Source: Candidatus Sedimenticola sp. (ex Thyasira tokunagai)
GTDB taxonomy: Bacteria > Pseudomonadota > Gammaproteobacteria > Chromatiales > Chromatiaceae
Direction of reading: 5' to 3'
NCBI GenBank assembly: GCA_037318855.1
Contig: CP134874.1
Coordinates: forward strand, 3,596,598 to 3,660,597
DNA length: 64,000 nt
In this document: in pieces, positions 7,097 through 15,191 of the stretch
Numbering within the stretch: the first letter of the stretch is position 1
Layout: each line of letters starts with the position of its first letter
Notes under the pieces: model-generated
What the model saw: only the letters and a program-made list of their open reading frames with translations
Database searches by the model: none
What the model was told of the DNA's origin: nothing
Translations under genes and position numbers: made by a program

Positions 7097-9574
7097 ATGA
7101 CAACACAGACTCAGACCGTTGATACCCTCGTTCAACTACTCATCACAGGAGATGAGGTAGATCGATGCTACTCCTCCAAAGCACTGGGTGCATTGAAAGC
7201 AGAGGACGCTGTAGATCGTCTTATTGAATGCCTCCGGGATGAGGATATCGATGTCTGCATGGATGCAGCAGAGGCGCTGGGAAGGATAGGCAATCCGAAA
7301 GCCGTCCCTGCCCTGGTAGAGTCTCTATCTAACGATAACAGTGGTGAAATATGTACTGCCGTAGTGGCATCGCTGAGAAAATTTGGTGGAAGCGACGTTA
7401 TTGAAGTACTGAAAAAAGCGGCCAGCGAAAGACCTGAGAACATTGAGTGGGAAGACGACTGGGACACCTGGTGGGATATTCAACTCGAAGCGGTCAGGGC
7501 GCTGGGGGATTTTGGCGGTGAAGAGGCGGTTGATACACTGACCCAAATTATCGATGACGAGACTATGCAGGATATAGAGAACGATATTCTAAAGTCACTA
7601 TCGAAAATCCCTGGAAAGGGAGTCGGAGCGCTTATCGAACGCCTGCAGAATCAGGAGTCGCTACCACAATCCCGCTGGCGTGCGGCAAAAGCCCTTGGCA
7701 GAGCAAACAGCTCTGAAGGCATCATCGCCCTGGGACGCGCACTCAAAGACACGTCGCGGGATGTGCGGGCCGAGTCGATTATGGCACTGGGCAACTGCGG
7801 CGCCACTAAGTATCTTAGTGCACTGACAAAAATGCTCCGGGATCCGGATGAAGTAGTGAGAGATGCAGCACTCAAAGCCTGCCTACAACTCACCACCGAA
7901 GAGACCCCTGACAGCGACCTCCAAGCCGAACTGATGCTGATGATGGATGACCCCAGCAGCCAAGTGAGACTGACACTCTACAATGCACTCCAGGATGCAC
8001 AGGCAACACTCTCATTGACAGAGGATGCCATCGATAAAATTACTGCCAGCTGTAGCGATAAAAGTGCAGAGACTGCATCCGCTGCATGCCGCCTGCTGAG
8101 TAAGATTGGTGCTACCGAGAAAACATCGACACTCATCGACCTGCTAGGCAACAGTGACGGCCATACGATGGTTAGACGTGAGGCAATACTCACCCTGGGC
8201 AATTTTGGCATAATCAACCAGGAATCCGTAACTGCCTTGGGCAGAGCAGTGGCTGACAAAGAGCAAGCGGTTCGTCTCGCTGCCCTCGTCGCGCTGATGG
8301 AGCTGGAACAGAAAGGTGAAACCGTTCTCACTGAGGGTGAAGAGGAGATACAACGCCCCCTCGACATCATCATTGCCGCAGTCAAAGGTGATATTACTCT
8401 GATCGATGAAAAGCCGGCTACCGAGGAAGTGGATACTGCTGCGGAGGCAACTACTGAGAGTGACAGCGACACCACAGCTGCTGACGCCTTATCCGGTGAG
8501 ACAGCCCAGTCAGAGACCAGTGATGATGCCCCGGAGGAGATCTCCGGCAGAGTCAACGTGGATCCCGATGAACCCTTCTCAGAGAAGGTGGCAAGTACAA
8601 TTATTCTGCCCGAATCACCCACACGCATTGTCGAGGAGGGCGAGGTAAGAACTGCCATGTCCACCCTCGATGCCATCGCCATGGACAATGTCGAAGCGAC
8701 CCTCGGCCTGAATAACATTGAGCAGCAAGAGCCTGAGCACGATGAGGAGACCACTGAATACCTCGAAGTCGTTGAGGAGAATAAGGAGGAGATGAAGCGC
8801 ATTCGCCACAAAAAACGGATCTCACCAGCGCAGGATGTGCGCCGTCTAGGAGCAAAAGTGCTCTCAGAGAGTGAAGATAAAGATGCCGTCGAAGCTTTAA
8901 TTCAGGCACTCAACGACGATGATGAGATTCTTCGTCAGGAAGCGGCGGCGGCGATAGGTGAAATTGGTCGGAAACGACTCGATATGCCGGAACTTATGGA
9001 TGCCGTTGGCACTCTCATTACACAACTGATGGTTGGTGGCGTGGAGCAACGGGGTATCTGCGCCCGCGCATTGGCCCATCTGGGCAATCGTGCTGCTGTG
9101 AAACCCCTTATTGAAGCGCTGGCGGACAGTGAGACAACCGTCCGTGTTCTTGCGATTGAGGCGCTGTCAAATCTGATCAACAGCGGCCGGGATCCAAGCG
9201 AAGCGGACCACATGGTGATAGCGGATACCCCTAACACCGGCATCGCTAAAAAGATTACCGAGCAGCTGAAGGATGAGGATAGTGGTATACGGGTCACGGC
9301 GGCTAAGGCGCTGGCTGAATCTCTACCTAACCTGACCGACAAAACATTTGTTGGCGGACTACCGGCAGCGATCGTCGATAGCGTTAGCATGGGTGGGGGC
9401 GAAGAGGCCCGCACCATAGGTAAAGTGCTTCAGGCATTCGATCGCCAGAGTACCACAGAAACTTTGCTGTCACGTCTGGACCAGGCGGAAGACAGCGTTA
9501 AACGCAGCATCTATATCGAGATGCTGGAAGAGCTTTTACAACCACACCAGGATCAGCCACAGCAGGCTGCCTGA
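7097..9574 (+). CDS. HEAT-repeat (PBS-lyase-like) protein
   Basis: About 825 aa and soluble, with no signal peptide. Residues 1 to about 415 are tandem short helical HEAT/PBS-lyase-type repeats (recurrent ALGxIGxxxAVPALxxxL, ALGDFGGEEAVDTL, ALGNFGIIN). A low-complexity acidic Glu/Asp/Thr/Ser linker spans about 430-575. A second HEAT block (about 575-800: AAAAIGEIG, ALAHLGNRAAVKPLIEAL) follows. ATG 7097 is preferred over an upstream TTG at 7088 because GGTGA lies 9 nt before it. Such repeats mediate protein-protein contacts, and in phycobilin lyases they attach tetrapyrroles. As first gene of this operon it may be an assembly scaffold (inferred). Specific partner unknown. Confidence 0.85.
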   Translation: MTTQTQTVDTLVQLLITGDEVDRCYSSKALGALKAEDAVDRLIECLRDEDIDVCMDAAEALGRIGNPKAVPALVESLSNDNSGEICTAVVASLRKFGGSDVIEVLKKAASERPENIEWEDDWDTWWDIQLEAVRALGDFGGEEAVDTLTQIIDDETMQDIENDILKSLSKIPGKGVGALIERLQNQESLPQSRWRAAKALGRANSSEGIIALGRALKDTSRDVRAESIMALGNCGATKYLSALTKMLRDPDEVVRDAALKACLQLTTEETPDSDLQAELMLMMDDPSSQVRLTLYNALQDAQATLSLTEDAIDKITASCSDKSAETASAACRLLSKIGATEKTSTLIDLLGNSDGHTMVRREAILTLGNFGIINQESVTALGRAVADKEQAVRLAALVALMELEQKGETVLTEGEEEIQRPLDIIIAAVKGDITLIDEKPATEEVDTAAEATTESDSDTTAADALSGETAQSETSDDAPEEISGRVNVDPDEPFSEKVASTIILPESPTRIVEEGEVRTAMSTLDAIAMDNVEATLGLNNIEQQEPEHDEETTEYLEVVEENKEEMKRIRHKKRISPAQDVRRLGAKVLSESEDKDAVEALIQALNDDDEILRQEAAAAIGEIGRKRLDMPELMDAVGTLITQLMVGGVEQRGICARALAHLGNRAAVKPLIEALADSETTVRVLAIEALSNLINSGRDPSEADHMVIADTPNTGIAKKITEQLKDEDSGIRVTAAKALAESLPNLTDKTFVGGLPAAIVDSVSMGGGEEARTIGKVLQAFDRQSTTETLLSRLDQAEDSVKRSIYIEMLEELLQPHQDQPQQAA

Positions 9575-9615
9575 CCCTGTAATCAACCAATTGACCTATC
9601 AACAGGAGTCTTAGC

Positions 9616-10359
9616 ATGAAAAAAATGCTCGTATCCCTCACCCTGGCTAGCCTTTGTGCCCTGCCCCTGGCCGGCCAGGCGGCAGCCTACAAAGAGGTGA
9701 CCGTCAGCAACGGTGGCACCATTACCGGTAAGGTCTCCTTCGCCGGCAAGGACCGTGCGCCAAACACCTACAAAATCAGCAAGGACAACAAGGTCTGCGG
9801 CACCGGTGAGCGCAACATCGACTATGTACGCGTCGTCAATGGCAACCTGATGGATACCGTGGTCTACCTGGAGAAGGTGAAGGAAGGCAAGGCATTCCCT
9901 GCTGATGTTGCTGACGCGGCTATTGAACAGGTGGGGTGCGAGTTCAAACCCTTTATGCAGATCATGAAAAACAACAGCAATTTGGCTGCGATCAACAAAG
10001 ATCCTATTCTGCACAATATTCACACTTATGAGCTGATCCGTGGCGATGCCAAGGGTCCGAAGAAGACCCTGGCCAATATCAGTCAGCCTGAGCCGGGCAC
10101 CGTCAACTCAAAAATCAAAATGAAGAGGGGACCTGCCATCAAAGTCGAGTGCGATGCTCACGACTTTATGCACGGCTTTGTCTTTGTCGCCAAAAACCCC
10201 TACTTCGCTAAAGTAAGTGACGACGGCACCTACACCATCGATAACGTGCCTGCCGGCAGCTACAAGATCAAGGCCTGGCACGGTTTCCTGAAAAACCAGA
10301 AGGGTAAGGTCAAAGTAACCGCCGGTGGCAGTGCCACTGCAGACTTCACCTTCAAGTAA
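9616..10359 (+). CDS. Periplasmic cupredoxin-like / carboxypeptidase-regulatory-like protein
   Basis: 247 aa with a clear Sec signal peptide (cleavage after AGQAAA, about residue 23) and an AGGAG ribosome site. The central beta-domain carries the family core CDAHDFMHGF (about 176-185) preceded by HNIHTYEL, resembling cupredoxin-like proteins in which Cys, His and Met bind copper. The C-terminal part (FAKVSDDGTYTIDNVPAGSYKIKAWH) is the beta-sandwich of carboxypeptidase-regulatory-like domains. Other cysteines are C62 (KVCGTG) and one in QVGCEF. It follows the HEAT gene by 41 nt. A periplasmic copper or electron carrier for the oxidase complex is plausible but not shown. Confidence 0.8.
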   Translation: MKKMLVSLTLASLCALPLAGQAAAYKEVTVSNGGTITGKVSFAGKDRAPNTYKISKDNKVCGTGERNIDYVRVVNGNLMDTVVYLEKVKEGKAFPADVADAAIEQVGCEFKPFMQIMKNNSNLAAINKDPILHNIHTYELIRGDAKGPKKTLANISQPEPGTVNSKIKMKRGPAIKVECDAHDFMHGFVFVAKNPYFAKVSDDGTYTIDNVPAGSYKIKAWHGFLKNQKGKVKVTAGGSATADFTFK

Positions 10360-10377
10360 GCAGATGGGATAGAGACC

Positions 10378-10497
10378 ATGACCGAAGATAAACCGCAACG
10401 ACGTTTTACCTTGATGGACTACATGGCTTTTGTCGGCGGTGCCATCAACTTTGTCGTTATCGCCTATATCATCGGTTACTGGTTTATCTCTAATTAG
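10378..10497 (+). CDS. 39-aa single-helix membrane peptide
   Basis: A short frame from ATG 10378 (MTEDKPQRRFTLMDY...) to TAG 10495-10497, with GGGATAGAG upstream. A basic N-terminus (QRR) is followed by one hydrophobic helix (about 15-37) ending WFISN. It lies 18 nt after the cupredoxin-like gene. Together with the two small membrane proteins of the divergent operon it makes three tiny membrane proteins in this locus. Function unknown. Confidence 0.65.
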   Translation: MTEDKPQRRFTLMDYMAFVGGAINFVVIAYIIGYWFISN

Positions 10498-10515
10498 TGC
10501 CCGGTCAGAAACTGG

Positions 10516-10624
10516 AAAAGCGGGACGCAGAGAACACAGAGGAGGCGCAGAGTACGCAGAGAAATGATTCTGTTTTAAATAGACAATCTCTGCGAACTCT
10601 GTGCTTCTATGCGTTCCGCTTTTT
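10516..10624. repeat. Foldback repeat, cgcagaga family, copy 1
   Basis: Left arm from AAAAGCGGGACGCAGAGAAC, right arm ending GCGTTCCGCTTTT; the arms are built from degenerate cgcagag / ctctgcg units. A related element lies at 12909-13009. Both sit in operon gaps between coding genes. They look like REP/MITE-like dispersed repeats. Confidence 0.75.
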
Positions 10625-10651
10625 TCTCCCCTAAGCCTCAGGCCTTAATCT

Positions 10652-12898
10652 ATGCCAAGCCAAGCCAAAATCACCCCTCTGGAACTCGATCCACTGCCGG
10701 GTTATAAGTCAATTCTCCTGGCCGTGGACTCATCCGATCACTCCAACCGCGGAATCCTTGAGGCTGTCTCTCTATCAAACCACTACGGCAGCCGACTGAC
10801 TGCCGCTCATGTCTATGCAGCAAAGCTGCATGACCTGCGCTTTCGTCAGATGGAGGGTGGCCTGCCCGAGCAGTTCCGCGAAGAGCAGGAGTTGGAGCGA
10901 CAACGGGATGTACACGATGATCTGATCACCAAGGGACTCTCCATTATCACCGACTCCTATCTGGACCAGGTGGACAGAAAAGCTAAAAACGAAAAAATTG
11001 AAGTGAAGCGCCGTTCTCTGGAAGGGAAGAACTACCGTGAGCTGGTCAATGAGACCAACAACGGCGAATATGACCTGTTAGTAATGGGCGCACTGGGTTT
11101 GGGCGCTATCAAGTCAAGCCGACTGGGCACCGTCTGCCAACGTGTGGCACGGCGCAGTATAATCGATACACTCATTATCAAAGAGCCGACCCGTAGCATC
11201 AGTGACGGCCCTATCGTCGTCGCTATCGACGGCTCCACCAAAGCCTATGGCGGTCTGCTTACCGCCTTCTCTCTGGCCAAGACCTGGGGTGTTGAGATCA
11301 AGGTAATCTCCGCCTTCGACCCCTACTACCACTATGTCGCCTTCAACCGCATCGCCGGTGTTCTGTCGGAAGAGGCGGGAGAGGTGTTCAAATTCAAGGA
11401 GCAGGAGAAACTCCACGAGGAGATCATCGACTCCGGTCTGGCAAAGATCTACCAGGGCCACCTGTCCGTCGCTCAGTCCATTGCACGAGATTACGGCATG
11501 GAGATTGAGACCGTATTGCTCGACGGTAAACCCCACGATGTGATCGCCCGCTACCTGAACGAGGTCAATCCCTCACTGCTAATCCTCGGCACCACCGGTA
11601 TACACGCCGATGCCGACCTGGATATCGGTGGCAACACAGAGTACCTGCTCAGCGATGTCAGCTGCTCAGTACTGCTGAGCCAGCACGAACACCGCCCCCA
11701 GGTGGATCGACTGGCATCCGTGAGCACCTCCTGGACCAGCGAGGCGGAAACACGTATGGAGCGTGTCCCCTCCTTTGTCCGTCCCATGGCAAAAATGGCG
11801 ATCCTGCGCTACGCCCAGGAGCATGGCCACACCGTCATCACCGAGAGCATTGTCGAAGAGGCCACCGCCCAGCTGATGCCGGGCCACGCCGAAGAGGCAA
11901 TGGGAGAGATCGTCGGCGCCTACGAGCGCGGCGAACTGAAACGCAAGCCGGATGCTGAGCAGGCGATGCGCTGGGGTGAACAGGCGACCGCGTTGCTGCT
12001 CACCATCAAAGACCTTAGCCTACGCGGTAACCTCAGTATGCGTGCTGAGAAAAAGGCCCGCGCCGCCGATCTTTGGGTAGTCGAGGCAGAACATATCCAG
12101 GCATTCCTCGATAACAGTGTCACAACAGGTAAATTCAATCCCGGCGCAGAAGCCGCCGGCCTGCCTGGTAACGGCATAACTGAAACAGCCGCTACTGAAC
12201 CCCAAGACCAAAAGCTCAACTGGCAGGCAGCCGCCCTTGCGCGCCTGATGCGTGTTCCCGAAGGCTTTATGCGCGACAGCTCAAAACAGCGAATCGATGA
12301 GTACGCCCGATCCAACGGCCATGGCGATATCTCCCTGGCGGTGGCTGAAGCGGGGCTGGCAGAGGCACGCAAGGCGATGGAGTCCGCCATGCAGGATGGT
12401 GGCGGTATGCCAGGCCAAGCAACGTCAACGACACAGCCGGAAAAGAGGAGCAGCTGTCCCTTCGCCAACATGATGCCGAGTCAGGAGGAAAAAGCACCTG
12501 AGACAGAGGCAACTTCAACCTGGAGTGCTGAAGCAGAAACAGTGCTAAGCAACGTACCCGCCGGATTCTGCCGTGACATGACCCGCAAGGCGGCCGAGAC
12601 CATCGCCAAACAGAACGGCCTGGAGCAGGTGGATGCCGCATTTGTCGGCCAGGTGATGGAGACTTTCAAATCCGGCTCGGAGTCAAGCAGCGAAACCATG
12701 CCCTGGAATGAAGCCGCCAGAGAGCGCATCGGCAAAGCTCCCGACATGGTACGCGGCATGTTGATCCAGGAGATCGAAGGCTGGAGTCGACGGAAAGAAC
12801 TGGAGAGCGTCAGCGAAGAGGCAGTAGACGCCATTAAACAGATCTGGGCCGAACGAGGCGTATTCCACCTTGATCCCAATGATCCTCGAAATCAATAG
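10652..12898 (+). CDS. Tandem UspA protein with five PCP_red-type repeats
   Basis: 748 aa, cytoplasmic. Residues about 18-176 and 187-345 are two universal-stress-protein folds (AVDSSDHSN..., GALGLGAIKSSRLG; then AIDGSTKAYG..., GTTGIHADADLDIGG), with the glycine-rich ATP-loop pattern visible. The rest consists of about 50-residue helical repeats of the kind found at the C-terminus of protochlorophyllide reductase subunit B (PCP_red, PF08369): starts near 358 (WTSEAETRMERVPSFVRP), 438, 521 (LNWQAAALARLMRVP), 622 (WSAEAETVLSNVP) and 683 (WNEAARERIGKAPDMVRG). The next gene carries the same repeats on a radical SAM enzyme, so the two probably act on the same substrate or partner. UspA plus PCP_red is seen; the tetrapyrrole link is inference. 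Confidence 0.85.
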   Translation: MPSQAKITPLELDPLPGYKSILLAVDSSDHSNRGILEAVSLSNHYGSRLTAAHVYAAKLHDLRFRQMEGGLPEQFREEQELERQRDVHDDLITKGLSIITDSYLDQVDRKAKNEKIEVKRRSLEGKNYRELVNETNNGEYDLLVMGALGLGAIKSSRLGTVCQRVARRSIIDTLIIKEPTRSISDGPIVVAIDGSTKAYGGLLTAFSLAKTWGVEIKVISAFDPYYHYVAFNRIAGVLSEEAGEVFKFKEQEKLHEEIIDSGLAKIYQGHLSVAQSIARDYGMEIETVLLDGKPHDVIARYLNEVNPSLLILGTTGIHADADLDIGGNTEYLLSDVSCSVLLSQHEHRPQVDRLASVSTSWTSEAETRMERVPSFVRPMAKMAILRYAQEHGHTVITESIVEEATAQLMPGHAEEAMGEIVGAYERGELKRKPDAEQAMRWGEQATALLLTIKDLSLRGNLSMRAEKKARAADLWVVEAEHIQAFLDNSVTTGKFNPGAEAAGLPGNGITETAATEPQDQKLNWQAAALARLMRVPEGFMRDSSKQRIDEYARSNGHGDISLAVAEAGLAEARKAMESAMQDGGGMPGQATSTTQPEKRSSCPFANMMPSQEEKAPETEATSTWSAEAETVLSNVPAGFCRDMTRKAAETIAKQNGLEQVDAAFVGQVMETFKSGSESSSETMPWNEAARERIGKAPDMVRGMLIQEIEGWSRRKELESVSEEAVDAIKQIWAERGVFHLDPNDPRNQ

Positions 12899-12908
12899 CT
12901 GAAAAGCT

Positions 12909-13009
12909 GGACGCGGAGACCGCAAAGAAGACGCAGAGAGCGCAGAGTTATTAAGGTAATGGAGTTTTTTCTCTGCGACCTCTGCGCCTCCTCGGCGATC
13001 TCTGCGTCC
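12909..13009. repeat. Foldback repeat, cgcagaga family, copy 2
   Basis: Arms GGACGCGGAGACCGCAAAGA... and ...GGCGATCTCTGCGTCC, again assembled from cgcagag / ctctgcg units, fill most of the 119-nt gap before the radical SAM gene. Confidence 0.75.
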
Positions 13010-13017
13010 CTAATCAT

Positions 13018-15051
13018 ATGATGAATGATCTATTTTTAATCGCTGTCAACCTCACCCGCCGCTGTAATCTGGCGTGTGCCCACTGCTATATGGATGCAGA
13101 GGCGCGCCTTGAGGGTGGCGAGGGTGAACTCTCCACCGATGAGGTCAAGGTGCTGCTGGATGAAATCGCCTCACGCAGCAACGAGACCATGGTGGTGCTG
13201 ACCGGCGGCGAACCGATGGTACGGCGTGACCTTGAACAGTTGGTAGCTCACGGCGACCAGCTGGGGCTCTCCATTGTGGTTGGCACCAACGGTGTACTGC
13301 TTGATGAGACGCGGGTAAAGGCGCTAAAAGCAGCAGGCGCCATGGGCATGGGTATCAGCCTCGACTCCCTCGACCCCGAAAGCCACGACAGCTTCCGCGG
13401 CTGCAGCGGCAGTTGGGAGAAGACCCTCAACGGTATGGATCTCTGCCGTAAGCACGACCTCCCCTTCCAGGTGCACTTCTCAGTCACTGAGCAAAATGCC
13501 CACGAAGTACAGTCGATGATCGACTTTGCCAAGGCCTCCGGTGCCCATGTGCTCAATATCTTTTTCCTGGTGTGTACCGGCCGCGGTGAGTCGATGTCGG
13601 ACATCACTCCTGCCCGCTATGAAGAGGTGCTGAAGCAGCTGATAGAGGCTCAGGAACAGACCCAGGATCTGATTATCCGTGCCCGCTGCGCCCCTCACTA
13701 CAAGCGGGTGGCCTATGAACACAATCCCAACTCTCCCCTTACACGGGCAGAGGGCTATGAGGGTGGCGGCTGCCTGGCAGGCATTCACTACTGCCGTATC
13801 ACCCCGGAAGGGGGGGTAACCGCCTGTCCTTATATCCCCGATGAAGAGGGAAGTATCCGTGACCAGGATTTCTGGGAGATATGGGATAAGGCACCCACCT
13901 TTGAGCAGCTGCGAAATCCGAGTCTGGAAGGCAAATGTGGCCAATGTGAATACCAGAAGCTGTGCGGCGGTTGTCGTGCCAGACCACTCGCTATGGGCGG
14001 CACCATTATGGATGCCGATCCCTGGTGTGGGCATACCCCCAGTGGACGCCCCGTTATCGAGCCACTAATAGAAGTAGCTGGCGGCGAAGTCACCTGGTCT
14101 CCCGAGGCTGAGACGCGCCTGGCCCGGGTACCGGGATTCCTGCGTAAAATGGTACGGAAGCGTGCTGAATCCCATGTCCGTGAACTGGGGGAGTCGATCA
14201 TCACCACCGACCACATGTCCACCCTAGCCGCCAAACGCTTCGGTGATAAATTCCCCGGCAAGCGTCCCGACAATATACCGGCAAGCACGGGGCAGCCAGA
14301 AACTGAGACCTCATCCAGCGGTCTGGCCTGGACCAAAGAGGCCAAAGCCTATTTGGAAGAGATACCTGCCTTTTTGAAAGAAGGTGTCTTCGCCGTGGCC
14401 GAGGATATCGCCCGCAATGAAGGCCGCCTTGAGGTCAATATAAAACTCCTAAATCGTCTGGAAGAGGAAGATAGCCCGGAACGAAAACTCCCTTGGGAGA
14501 GCGACGCAGAGAACCTACTTGAGGCCAGCCTGGCCGACCGCGAATTTCAGGTAAAGATGTTTGTAAAACCGACCATGGAGGCAGCTGTTGAGCGTGAAGC
14601 CAGACGCCACAATGCTATTGCAGTTTCCCAGCAAGATGTACAGAAGGTCATTGAGACCAGCCTGGCTGGCGTCGAATGGCATGCCGACGCTCTCGCCCGG
14701 GTCGAGTCTGCACCTGACTTCGTTCGTGCCGGCATCAAAAAGGCTGCTGAATTCGCAGCCCGCCGTGAGGGATTGGAAAGAATCACCGCTATAGATCTGA
14801 CCCGTTTTCGTAACCGCGCCATGATGAAAGCAGTGCGACGCATGAAAGGCTTCGGCATGAAAGAGCTCAACTTCGACGCCTTTGAAATTGCCAAACAGCG
14901 GGTACCGAGATTACAGGAGAACGAACAAGCGGAGAAACGTTTCTCCGAGATCCAGCACTATGTCGAATCAAAGCAGGATCCCGAGGGTGGTGGTTTGGGG
15001 CTACTTGATCGTGAACTGCTTGAAAAGATGAAAGCAGAGCTGAAAAAGTGA
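13018..15051 (+). CDS. Radical SAM/SPASM protein with four PCP_red-type repeats
   Basis: 677 aa. The radical SAM core binds a [4Fe-4S] cluster through C16NLACAHC23 and shows the GGEP motif (VVLTGGEPMVRRD). A cysteine-rich SPASM-type domain (about 252-340: CLAGIHYC, TACPYIP, CGQCEYQKLCGGC) would bind further Fe-S clusters. The architecture resembles heme-d1/AhbC/AhbD/NirJ-type heme-modifying enzymes. The C-terminal half has PCP_red-type helical repeats beginning about 359 (VTWSPEAETRLARVPGF), 437, 492 and 553 (VEWHADALARVESAPDF). It is flanked by the UspA-PCP_red gene and a protoporphyrinogen-oxidase-like gene. I infer chemistry on a porphyrin or heme; peptide modification, the other major SPASM role, cannot be excluded and the neighbouring small peptides make it worth testing. 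Confidence 0.88.
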   Translation: MMNDLFLIAVNLTRRCNLACAHCYMDAEARLEGGEGELSTDEVKVLLDEIASRSNETMVVLTGGEPMVRRDLEQLVAHGDQLGLSIVVGTNGVLLDETRVKALKAAGAMGMGISLDSLDPESHDSFRGCSGSWEKTLNGMDLCRKHDLPFQVHFSVTEQNAHEVQSMIDFAKASGAHVLNIFFLVCTGRGESMSDITPARYEEVLKQLIEAQEQTQDLIIRARCAPHYKRVAYEHNPNSPLTRAEGYEGGGCLAGIHYCRITPEGGVTACPYIPDEEGSIRDQDFWEIWDKAPTFEQLRNPSLEGKCGQCEYQKLCGGCRARPLAMGGTIMDADPWCGHTPSGRPVIEPLIEVAGGEVTWSPEAETRLARVPGFLRKMVRKRAESHVRELGESIITTDHMSTLAAKRFGDKFPGKRPDNIPASTGQPETETSSSGLAWTKEAKAYLEEIPAFLKEGVFAVAEDIARNEGRLEVNIKLLNRLEEEDSPERKLPWESDAENLLEASLADREFQVKMFVKPTMEAAVEREARRHNAIAVSQQDVQKVIETSLAGVEWHADALARVESAPDFVRAGIKKAAEFAARREGLERITAIDLTRFRNRAMMKAVRRMKGFGMKELNFDAFEIAKQRVPRLQENEQAEKRFSEIQHYVESKQDPEGGGLGLLDRELLEKMKAELKK

Positions 15052-15054
15052 TTT

Positions 15055-15162
15055 CGCCGGAAATAAACACAAATATACGCAAATAAAATGCCGATCCATA
15101 TTACCCATACACGTGGATTGGTGAAGATACATATTCGCGTTCATATGCGTTTATTCGCGGCC
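15055..15162. repeat. Foldback repeat, aaatacgc/gcgttta family
   Basis: A left arm, CGCCGGAAATAAACACAAAT followed by ATACGCAAATAAAATG, pairs with a right arm containing TTCGCGTTCATATGCGTTTA and TTCGCGGCC. It fills the gap between the radical SAM and flavoprotein genes. A different family from the cgcagag repeats but the same intergenic behaviour. Confidence 0.65.
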
Positions 15163-15191
15163 AATATTTTATGATAGATAACCTACGATAA

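Noticed and set aside
7978..8811. 277-aa minus-strand frame rich in Ser
   Set aside because: Antisense shadow of the HEAT-repeat gene; low-complexity Ser/Val composition is typical of such shadows.
10516..13009. Possible CRISPR-like repeats (cgcagag units)
   Set aside because: The units are degenerate, form inverted rather than direct arrays, and have no regular spacers.
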